Below are positions 47,501 through 56,900 of a stretch of DNA of 64,000 bases, piece after piece. The first letter of the stretch is position 1. Each line of letters opens with the position of its first letter. Source of the stretch: Paracyclopina nana (taxonomy: Eukaryota > Arthropoda > Copepoda > Cyclopoida > Cyclopettidae); NCBI GenBank assembly GCA_019096065.1, contig JAGUCH010000006.1:1694001-1758000 (forward strand). Reading direction: 5' to 3'. The notes below the pieces were generated by a model that had not been told where the DNA came from, did not search any database, and saw only the letters and a list, made by a program, of their open reading frames with translations. Position numbers and translations under genes: made by a program.

Positions 47501-48172
47501 CTCCATGGACAAAGAGGAGCCCAAGCTGGAAGAAGAGTCTCTTCTAGCTCTTTTTGATCCAGCTTCAGCCTCATCGCCATCTTCACTGTCATCTTCTTCG
47601 TCCTCCGAAGAGTCATCTTCCTCCTCGATGTCTTCATCATCCCTGTTGGGAGAAGTCAGCAATTGCCTTCTTCCTTGACGGCCTCGCTTACGTGACCTGC
47701 TTAGCTCTTGCAATGCAGCCAAAACGCGCCTTGGATCGGCCACGTTAGTCGAGTTTTCTGTGCCGTTGGGCGTAGCATTCATGGATGCATTGGACTTGAA
47801 TGGGGAGAATGGCTCAGCGGGTGCCACTTTAACTGTCACCAAAGGACTCCTCGTTGCACTCGGACCTGGCGATCGGACCATGGAAGAGTTGATCCTAGAC
47901 GTGGACAACCTGGGCAGAGAACGTCGCTCTAATCGCACCCGAGGCAACGAGCCAAATCCTTGGTATTTGGGGTTGAAGGCTGCTGCCGCCGGTGGAGGTT
48001 GTAGCCTTTTAGGGCTTTCCGCGTTCCCGCCATTGCTGTGAACCAAGGCGGAAAGGCGCGAGGAGAATCCCGGGGACCTTACTTCTACTCTCATGGGTGT
48101 AGAAAGTTGAATGGACCTTCTTCGAAGACTTGGAGACTCGGTTCTCTTGATTCCACTCGATGGCGAGAACAT
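44597..48172 (-). CDS. POM121-like FG nucleoporin
   Basis: One uninterrupted exon of 1191 residues. POM121 anchors and lines nuclear pore complexes. Seen: a basic, Ser-rich N-terminal third with PRRVLAALQELSRSRKRGRQ and KRARRDSSSS, both echoing vertebrate POM121; an acidic run near 180-220; a second basic cluster (KKKRRR); a charged predicted helix near 490-520; then about 600 residues with dozens of FxFG and FG repeats that would bind transport receptors. The C-terminus, MFSIGSGSAQPPKGRAIARA plus a basic end, matches the end of POM121. I chose the ATG at 48172; the frame stays open 42 codons upstream and includes a weakly hydrophobic stretch, so a membrane anchor may or may not exist. The gene is divergent from ITFG1 (466 bp). 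A NUP1/NUP153-like protein is the alternative. Confidence 0.88.
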   Translation of the reverse strand: MFSPSSGIKRTESPSLRRRSIQLSTPMRVEVRSPGFSSRLSALVHSNGGNAESPKRLQPPPAAAAFNPKYQGFGSLPRVRLERRSLPRLSTSRINSSMVRSPGPSATRSPLVTVKVAPAEPFSPFKSNASMNATPNGTENSTNVADPRRVLAALQELSRSRKRGRQGRRQLLTSPNRDDEDIEEEDDSSEDEEDDSEDGDEAEAGSKRARRDSSSSLGSSLSMEMPPLFSNGVVGQTTSHLVSRETDLSLNSLLSRSQSIFGHSTATTTVAGANSASAISHHAQKMFNSNQPTLHHQLVQRRNTNQKTFVNEAQSSMSSSLHMLKRSRPESSSESDSFDEDADEYGDESMNHKIHNVSGIVAPVVYQQKKKRRRLLDKSTSTGNGVKKVAFADDINRAKKATFEDGKEIEVASSTRVILPRISDLVHTSMSKKSPEKILTSPVKPLISNTKDLEHDRSLDEKRVENLLTAFDTEEELAERKKQKEAEELKAKAMILKPIEISKEAPKESITAVSTSSLPSEPVSSTVTSTATSAPAFTFGSGALPSTKAETAAELPKPTFTFGASGSKNDESTAASALPAATFSFGLPKSPEVASSGIPSVPTTTSNSDIAPTSATATASLAVSPKPSINFSFGSATATSTTTSSVATAPSVAAALSFNAPDVTKTTGFSFGTTPAITTATAPPPAYGAVTSTTSALGSSNPLATSTFSFGAASKPAAATTTTAASSAFSFGSATSTADSSKAAFSFGASSMAASKEDPKPTTFGSFGSSTSVASTTTSSSFTFGSAISTPAVSGSAAPATFAFGKAPESSSTGSTFTFGASSASTSTVAATPSASVSSFTFGKAAEPSSTSTTLFGFGGVTTSSTIEPKKETSGLFTFGDTAQKDAAAQPSSGGLFTFGAAPASSAPTSTFAAPSNSTSSAFTFGKSETAKPSSTSGFAFGSSAPAAAAPASGSGLFQFDANKSTSAPFQFGKADSNAPTLSSGGSDVFKFSSSSSTQQDAASPFTFGAPTNKPSNPSPAFGLEPPAKATTFPTFGGASNEPPKPSGVFSFGSSAAAPSATPAAGVFQFGSSGSSAPANPFGQASNTQPSFPTFGGISSDPKPATPTPAAGGFNFGSAMTSPPNFSFGSSAAPTAGGFGAPPPSLGAPQGSFGIASPTQPPPGGSMFSIGSGSAQPPKGRAIARARRTRR

Positions 48173-48638
48173 TTTTCTTTTCTTCGGTAAGATAAAGTTA
48201 AAATAACCTACCAACCAAATCGTCGCTCCCCTGCAAATGTGATATTTTGAAACGACTTTGGAGATGGATCGAATAAGAGTGTCGTGAGCCAATAGCACTT
48301 CAAGGACACTGACTCTTCGCCAACTGAGAGAGAGAGAGTTCCCATACGCAACTATTATTTAAAAAAGTGAAGTTCGCTAATCTTTTTTATCATTTAACAA
48401 AAAATCAGCTTCAATTGATACTACATACAGGGTATTTAATCTTCAATGAATGCCTTAAATTTTGTTTACATTATAGTCTGCTAGCACATGGAAACTCCAA
48501 GGTAAATAAAAACATCGAGACGAAAGTTCGGGAAAACGTCGGAAGCAAACCCAACTTCGTTTTACAGAACTTGAGCAACAACAGCTGTCATCAAATATGT
48601 GCAAGAATGCCTGAAAAAGTGAATCATTGAAGGAAAAG
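48173..48638. promoter_or_regulatory. shared upstream region of POM121-like gene and ITFG1
   Basis: 466 bp between divergent start codons. It contains a GA dinucleotide run near 48326-48340. A minus-strand TTTGCAG at about 48232-48238 could be the acceptor of a 5' untranslated intron of the POM121-like gene. Confidence 0.45.
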
Positions 48639-50821
48639 ATGGCACGTTTCCTTATTCTTCAGCACTTTTCGGCGCTGATTTTGCTGCTTCATCTCGGGGA
48701 TTTTCACGAACTTCGCAATGTGACTGAACAAGTGTTCGGCGACGAGCTTGACATACTTCCCGTCGCTTTTGGCGATTTTAACTCTGACAAGCTGACAGAT
48801 CTCTTCGTGGTCAACCCTGAGCGGAACAAAATATCCATTTTGCTGGCCGAAGAACAGACCTTTTCCTCCGTGCTCACGAGCCACAACTATTTCACACTTC
48901 CTTCTCAGGTTGACAAGAAAAAGCTGAAATTGGAATGCACCATAAATGACGCGGTCATTGAATCAGTGGCCCCAGGGGACTTTGACGGTGATGGAGGGAT
49001 GGACGTTTTTATCTTGGTCAAATACCAAGATGATGAGGATGTAAGTGCATTAAATTGCCAATTAGATCCTTAGATTAAATTTTTTCTTTTATTTTCAGTT
49101 CCGCGGATTTGTAATGTGGGGCGATCATGAGCAGGCCACCGGCAAGCACAGTTTGATTTGCATTGAGAAATCGCTAGAAAACGGGTGGCATCACAAGATT
49201 AATACTACTGCTCACCCGCTTTTGATTGATGCCAACGGCGATTACGTGGCAGACCTTTTTGGCGTGCCTTCCAACGAAACGCAATCGTCCCGTGCCATTT
49301 GGCTATACCCTGGCACGACTCGAAATGATCCTCCAACCATGAAATACTTGGAAACTCGAGATGCTGGAAAAATGAGAAAGCCTCACTCGAACGCCTTCGT
49401 TGATCTTGACAGCGACGGCAACGCAGACATTATAGTCACTTCGGATCATTACTTCGAACTCTGGCACAATGTAGGCAAAGAGGAGGGCGAAGGTGCCAAC
49501 TTTGTTCATATCAAGAACATCAGGCTCCCCGGGGAATGCGGTAAATCAGAAAGCTCTTGCGCTGTGGGTCAATTGGCGGTTGCAGACTTTGACCTTGACG
49601 GCAAGCTCGATCTTTTATTTCCTGTGTGTCACGACGGCAAGGATGAGTGTGTGAACACAACAATTTATTTCGCTTCAACGAAAAAGCTGTGGTTTGCGCA
49701 CGAGGATGACCAGCACGTTTTCGAGGCCATGACTGTGGACCTACGCACCAAGAGGTTTCACTTCACTGACGATCCTCTGTACGGTGCTCTTGCTCCACGA
49801 GTTGGAGACATTGACCTCGATGGCTATCCAGACCTGCTATTACGAGTGCGTGACCCATCCTCGTTGAAGTGTGAGACCCACATGCTTCTCAATGTTCCTG
49901 TGTCGAGCGAAGACGAAATCATCGTTTCGAGCCTCAAAAGAGGCTTTATTTTACAAGACCAGATCATGCGAAACATTTCTGACACAGTAATGGCCACATT
50001 TTACGACCTTTTCGAAAACGGTCTTGAGGACGTGATCCTAGTGCAAAAGCTCGGTGAAAACAAATATAGAGTGGGTGCTTTCACTAACCTAACGCAAGAC
50101 AGCGATGCATATTTTGTGAAGGTGATCGTCTTGAGTGGTAAGAGCTACTTCAATTTAGTTCTGGTTTAACCTAAGGCCATTTCTTTGCCAAACCGTAGGA
50201 AAGTGCTTTCACGATTGCTACGAGGGCCACATCGAAGTCCCTTACGGAACCAACGCCCCAGGTCAAACGATTTGTTACCGGACTCAAAGGCCCGGATTAG
50301 AAGAGGGTTTTGGGGAAATTGAATCTTGTGCGCCTCAGTTGACCCAGACTGCCCACACGAGCCTTCAGTTACCCTACACGATATTCGGGCTGGGCTTGGC
50401 ACCCAACTTCCTCGACTACATGTTTGTGAACGTCACGAACGCTACAGACTCTAGCCGTAGTCATACTTGGTCGCAGGTTCGCATAATTTACTTTGCTTCC
50501 TCTGCGCCTTTGATCAACTATTCAGAGTGCCAAGTAAAATTTGCAAAAAGGAGACGAGTTTGAACTTTTTCCTTTGCTCTCTTGCAGATTATTCCCAACT
50601 CACAGTTGTATGTGATTCCAAACCCTCCCAACGCTCCCGATCGATGGGAGGCCAAACTGTTCATCACACCAAGTCGCAGCATCACGCTTACGGGCTTGGC
50701 CTTGGTTGGAACGTGCGGCCTCATCATGCTTATAATTGTGTTTCTCCACTGGCGAGAAAGGAAGGCCGACCTCAAGGAGAAGCTGCAGGAAGCGCAGAGG
50801 TTTCATTTTGATGCTATGTAA
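48639..50821 (+). CDS. ITFG1: T-cell immunomodulatory protein homologue (ITFG1)
   Basis: Four exons (48639-49040, 49099-50137, 50199-50476, 50588-50821) join to 650 residues. ITFG1 (TIP/LNKN-1) is a single-pass membrane glycoprotein with an integrin-alpha-like propeller. Its vertebrate form modulates T cells; invertebrate forms interact with microtubule and AAA+ partners. Seen: signal peptide starting MARFLILQHF; FG-GAP style calcium motifs such as DFDGDGGMDVF, DLDSDGNADII, DFDLDGKLDLL and DIDLDGYPDLL; several N-x-S/T sites; a membrane helix near the C-terminus (LALVGTCGLIMLIIVFLHW); and a short basic cytoplasmic tail ending FHFDAM. The start at 48639 is the first ATG in frame. Convergent with the GPCR gene, stops 154 bp apart. 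Confidence 0.95.
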
Positions 50822-50971
50822 CTTTTTAGCCAATCGTCAAGAAGAATCTGTGATCATCCCAAACTTGGAGCATATCCTTTCCAAACAAAGCAAGCCAAAG
50901 AAATGCAGACATACTATAAGAACCGACTTTGCCAACTTCTTCCGGGTGATTAACTGAATGGATATGTTTGG

Positions 50972-50977
50972 TTTATT
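50972..50977 (-). terminator. polyadenylation signal overlapping the GPCR stop codon
   Basis: AATAAA on the minus strand shares two bases with the stop codon TAA (50976-50978). It is the only canonical signal between the GPCR stop and the ITFG1 stop. Confidence 0.5.
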
Positions 50978-53900
50978 AGACTGTAGATTCAAGAGTAGGT
51001 GCGTCGATTGGTTGCCCAATGACGAGGTTGAGACCATAGGGGAGGCTGGCAGACAGGCGTCGGTGACTTAGAGCATCCTCGTCCGGTGGGATGAGCTCTC
51101 CGTCCTCCTCATAAATAACTGCATTGTAGACATCAAGGTTGCTTGAGGTGTACACTATTACGGGTGGTGGAGGTCGGACGAAAACGGGAGCAGTTTGATG
51201 GAGTGACTCGACAAACTTTTGGCAAGGTGATGGCTCACGATCAAATGAGGCTGGAGGCTCCTTGTCCTCCGAGATGTTGGGACACGAGCAGGATCGACCA
51301 CGTTCAAGCCGATGTCTCGAGGAGTGGCACAGCTTCTCGGCCTCAACTTCTTTATTGGCGACCACCATGGAGGACGCTATGGAATGCCGATGTGAATTTT
51401 TGAGGCTGTTCTTGTTGGAGTGGTTGGCCCTCCGCCACCTTTTCCTCTGGTTGGAAATGCAGCAGCAGCAGCAGAGGCAGCATCCGCCAAGCAGACAAAA
51501 CGTATCTCTTATCACTTGACCCAAGCACTTTTGGACCTTTGAAGACCGGAAGACGTACACATATGGCGAGACTGCGGCAAAAAGCAGCATCATGAAGTTC
51601 GCAGTGTGGTGCAGCCAAAATATGATGCGCCTGCTCAAGTGGCTGTCGTCCAGCGATGCCAAGATGACCAAGTTGAGGAAAAAGGGGCCCCAGCAGAGAA
51701 AGGCAATGACGAGAACTAAGGCCGATATTTTGGCGGTCCTCAGCTCCTCTTTGTACTGGAAGAATTGGCAAACACTCGATGCTCGTCTTGACATATTCAT
51801 GCTCAGCCTTCGCGCAGCCTGAAAAATATAAGGCAAGATTTATTTTTGCCAAGCTATCATATTGTGCATTGAAAAATGTGCTTTCAATCACAGCATTGCA
51901 GATGCTCTATATGAGAAAAGTTTTTTGTGCCATGCTATAATATGTATGGTTGGATGGAAACTTTATGTAATTATGTGCACACACTTGCGAGGTCATGGAG
52001 ATGAGGCTGCCAGCTTTGTGAAGGTTGTTCATCGGCACCGTAGATTCCACATGGTTTTTGGCACCTCCGTTGGCCTCCCCGCCCACGCTCGCGTTGCTGT
52101 CTCGTCTGGTGGGGAATTTATGCGAGGGGGTTGGCGAAGGACTGGAGTTACGAGACACTGTCTCCGATCCGCCGAGAATGAACATGGGATTTGTGACCAC
52201 ATCGATGCCATTATTTTTGCTCGGGCTACGCGAGCTGGTCCATGCAGACGCGAAAATCGATTGATCTGTCTCCCTTGAGGACCAATCGACGGAGCTTGCC
52301 ATATCCGAGGAGCGATACTTGCTCCTTTTACTTGAGGCCATGAAGGCAGACACTTCTGATTCTCCAGCATCCGGATCGCTGCTGTCTTTGACAGGCGAAG
52401 TTGGCGAGGGTGCTTCCAAGGAGAAGAGAAACGTCCTCGTTTTACCTCCATCAGCGACATATCTGTACTCGCTAAACGAGCTAAAGCTGCACTTTCGTTT
52501 GGGCGTCATCAAAGACCGCCGTTCTTGGTGGCTCATCTGCCGAGAGACTTGCGGCCTTTCTCGGCTGACATCAGCAGATATGGTTTTGGAAAAGGTTGAC
52601 TGGTTCCTAAGCGCACTCAATTTGGGAGCTCGCCTTTTAGCGAGGTGGTTGACTGCGGTGTCACGATATTCCTCATTATGACTACAGAAGGTGTCTTCTT
52701 CCAAGCCCAAACCTATATACAAAAATTAAATGATGATTGTTCATAATGCTGCGCATCAAGCATTTGAGAGCAACCTTTCTTATCCTCGGTGGAAGGCGAG
52801 AGGAGATCTGGCGCTGAATTGCAAGCAGTGGGCGAAGAAATAATTCTCTCTTTTTGCACAGATGCTTTTTGATTGCAATCAGCCACAGAAGAAGAAGAGT
52901 CTTGCTGATGCTCTTCTTTATCCTTTTCTTGCTTATGTTGCTGTTGCTGACTGGATTCTGCAATAGCTCCAGCCTCGTCATCCTCCTCTTCGTCACCTTC
53001 TTCCTCTTCTTCTTCCACAGCCTTGGTTAGAGGCTGATGAAACGAATTTCTCCGAATGCCTCGACTGCTTTTGCTCGCAGCTGCGAAAATTCGCAAGTAA
53101 ATGCACGTCAAGATGAGAACTGGTGCGACGAAAAATGCCGAACTAGTGATGACCAGCCATTTCCAGCCCAGGTAGGCCTCGTCGGAAGCCATAACCTCCC
53201 TGCAAGAGGTCCAAGGGGACCTTTCTCCAGCGGAAACGAGCTGAGTTGAGGTCGCAACTGCCGCTGAAAACCCTAGAGTCCACACGAGCAAGATCAACTT
53301 CCACGAGACTCCGCGAGCTACCTTCGCGTTATATTCCAGCGGATCCAAAACTGCCAGGTACTGATCCACACCTGCGATTTATGGCGTGGAAAAACTTTTA
53401 GCATATTACTATAACTTCTTCTATATGCAATTTTAATGATATGTACCCTATGTGCATAGCTTAAGCAGCAAAACCACGTTTTTTAGCTAGTTACACTTGC
53501 AAGAAAAGAGTTTAGTTTCCTGCAGGATGCTCGTTGTAATCAGCATCCGCGCTCAAGAATTTTTGCTGCATTTAACTTTGAAAACATCCAACTAAATTTC
53601 CAACGTGAAATGTTAACGAGAAACTTGATGCAATATTTTCCTTATTATGATGCAAGCTATTTAAACTTACTAATTGAAAGTATGTCAAATCAAGCGGTGT
53701 TTATGTAACGCTTTATAATAAGCCTCGTAGGCCGAAAATTGATGTTATAACAAGCATGATTTAATTACCGACTGTCATCATGGCGAGAAGTGAGGCATGA
53801 GCCACAAGGCTGGACACCAGAGTGCTCCAAATGCAAACACCCATCGGAAACGTTGTCGTCAACGATGTCATTGAGGAGTTGTTGACTGGCTGGGGAAAAT

Positions 53901-56900
53901 CAACAGCCTCTGAGGCCGACCAGCTGAGGTCTAGAATGACGGCTGGGAAAAGTACCAGGCAGGAGACAATGTTGATTGTCATCAGATTCATTACCAGCCT
54001 AAGAAAGAAATCCATCAAATTGCAATAAAGGCAAGGAAGAGGCCTTTGCGCTATGGCTACATTGAAAGGCCATTTACTGTTATATGGAGCCAATTGAGAT
54101 CGACCCTTTTTGCTTATTGTCAGAAGGAAAGACCATGGCTAACTTTTCTCATGTTGTGACCTTCTTTCTGGATCGATCCCTTGAGCCCTTTTCTCTGACT
54201 GACATATTGCAACGCCGCACAATTTTGCATGCAACTTCTATATTTTGTACTACTAGCAATAGGAGCACAAAAAATTAAGAAGCTAGCTTTTGCAATACTA
54301 TCACCTGCATGCGCATAGTCTAATTGAACATTTATAATGTTTCACTAGCGTCTCATTTTGGCAAGCACATGGCAGCCAAGTCTTTCCATTTACTACAAAG
54401 ATACAGGGGAGATGGGGAAGAAAGTTGGCCTAATGGCTGCAGCCGACTTCCTACACTACAAGAGATTCTAGGCCACTGCGAAGCCCAGGAGAAAGAAAAG
54501 GAAGGTTGATAATAATAAAATAGTCATGGCTAAGGTCGTCGATCCTTCCGAAGCTACCTTGTCTTTCTTCAGGCCCAACTCATCTAGCAATAGTTTTATA
54601 TGTAAGCCGAACCATCCTCTTATTCGCTCCTATATATCGGATTTCCCTTGAAAGCTTCTTCTGCCAAAGTTTGCAGAGCGTCCCATTGGCTAACTATAGT
54701 TATAGCCAGCCAGTGTACTAAACGCTGCATGGATTGCCATTTCTGGAAACACTTCGATTCGTGGTCGGTCGCAATTTGACATTTTATATACTCCTCTCTA
54801 CATAAATGTTGAACTTGAAAGTTGCATGGCATTTCCGAGGAAAACCTCATGAAACGCTTGTAGGAGCAGCTAGTAGCATGCAAAAAGTAACTTCAAAGGA
54901 AAAAAGCAGTGAAAAACGGCTCGCTTCTTATACGAGCTCTCTCTCTCTCTCTCTCTCGAGATACTCATCATTATGCAAATTAGGCTATAAAGCAATATAT
55001 AGTACTGTATAACAGCATTCGTCTGTTCTGGAAAAATACTAATGCATCGGCTGCTTTTTCCCCACGCGGAGACATGTATATAAACAAGGGCATAGATTTG
55101 CCTTTGAAAGCTTTGTTGTGATGCAAGGATGAAGGCCGGGACCTTTGAAGTTCATAGCACCGTAGTAGTCGTCGTCAGCTACTCTTGTCTAGTTAATAAT
55201 TTATTTACCTGTTCGAAAGAATCTTTCTGAATGCTGGCTTCTTGTAAAAGACGAGAAACCCAAGGCCGTTTGACAACAACGCCAGCAGTACAGTTGGGAC
55301 TGCGATGAGGGAAAATGCGAAAAACAGAGAAGCCACATGCTTGGCTTCAACAAAAGGTTGATGCTGCCCAAATGAAGGCTCAAATTCATCCACCTGAAAG
55401 CAAAAGTAAATCATTGCATATTATAGTGATTACACACTCAAATTAAAAGACCGACGCGCATATATCTTCCAAGTTTTTACAAGTAGCTTCGGCCGATTGA
55501 TGTATTGTAAAGAAAGCTAGCCGGTGTGTCTAAATTGGGCAAGCAGGGGCAAGCAATGCCAGCAAGCAAGAACAAGCTAGAGCAAGCAAGGGCAAGCAAG
55601 GGCAAGAAAGAACAAGTAAGGGCAAGCAACCTCAATACAATATGGAATTAACATTTTAAGATGTTTTTTTCATCAAAATTCAGCCCAAGTGTCTGCTTGC
55701 CCCAGGGTCAAGTTATCTGTGTTACGCGATAGTAGTAATAAAATGCCAATTTGACAAGCATCCCTCATTAGTCACTTTGCTGGCCTTTGTGGACTTCAAA
55801 GTCATCACTGACTTGACATTTGATAAATTCTGGTGCATTTGGGGTCATACCTCCCCCCTTTTGGCTGCTTGCCCCGCCTTGTCAGTTTTTGGCGATGTTG
55901 GGGCAAGCAGATGTAATGCAATGCTAAAGCTGGCCTTTTTGGCCTTCAGAACCTTTTTTGGCTCTGTCTCAGACCCCTGACAGAGCAGTTTTGGTCAAAA
56001 GTTAGCCCAAGTGTCTGCTTGCCCCAGGGTCAAGTTATCTGTGTTACGCGATAGTACTAATAAAAGACCAATGTGACAAGCATCCCTCCAAGGCCACTTT
56101 GTTGGCCTTGCTGGCCTTCAAAGTCATCACTGACTTGACATTTGATAAATTCAGGTGCATTTGGGGTCATACCTCCCCCCTTTTGGCTGCAAGCCCCGCC
56201 CTGTCAGTTTTTGGCCATGTTGGGGCAAGCAGATGTACTGCAATGCCAAAGCTGGTCTTTTTGGCCTTCAGAACCTTCTTTGGCTCTGTCTCAGACGACT
56301 GACAGAGCAGTTTGGGTCAAAAGTTAGCCCAAGTGTCTGCTTGCCCCAGGGTCAAGTTTTCTGTGTTACGCGATAGTAGTAATAAAAGACCAATTTGACA
56401 AGCATCCCTCCAAGGCCACTTTGTTGACCTTTGTGGCCTTCAAAGTCATCACTGACTTGACATTTGATAAATTCTGGTGCATTTGGGGTCATACCTCCCC
56501 CCTTTTGGCTGCTTGCCCCGCCCTGTCAGTTTTTGGCGATGTTGGGGCAAGCAGATGTAATGCAATGCCAAAGCTGGCCTTTTTGGCCTTCAGAACCTTC
56601 TTTGGCTCTGTCTCAGACCCCTGACAGAGCAGTTTGGGTCAAAAGTCAGCCCAAGTGTCTGCTTGCCCCAGGGTCAAGTTTTCTGTGTTACGCGATAGTA
56701 CTAATAAAAGACCAATGTGACAAGCATCCCTCCAAGGCCACTTTGTTGACCTCTGTGGCCTTCAAAGTCATCACTGACTTGACATTTGATAAATTCAGAT
56801 GCATTTGGGGTCATACCTCCCCCCTTTTGGCTGCTTGCCCCGCCCTGTCAGTTTTTGGCCATGTTGGGGCAAGCAGATGTACTGCAATGCCAAAGCTGGC

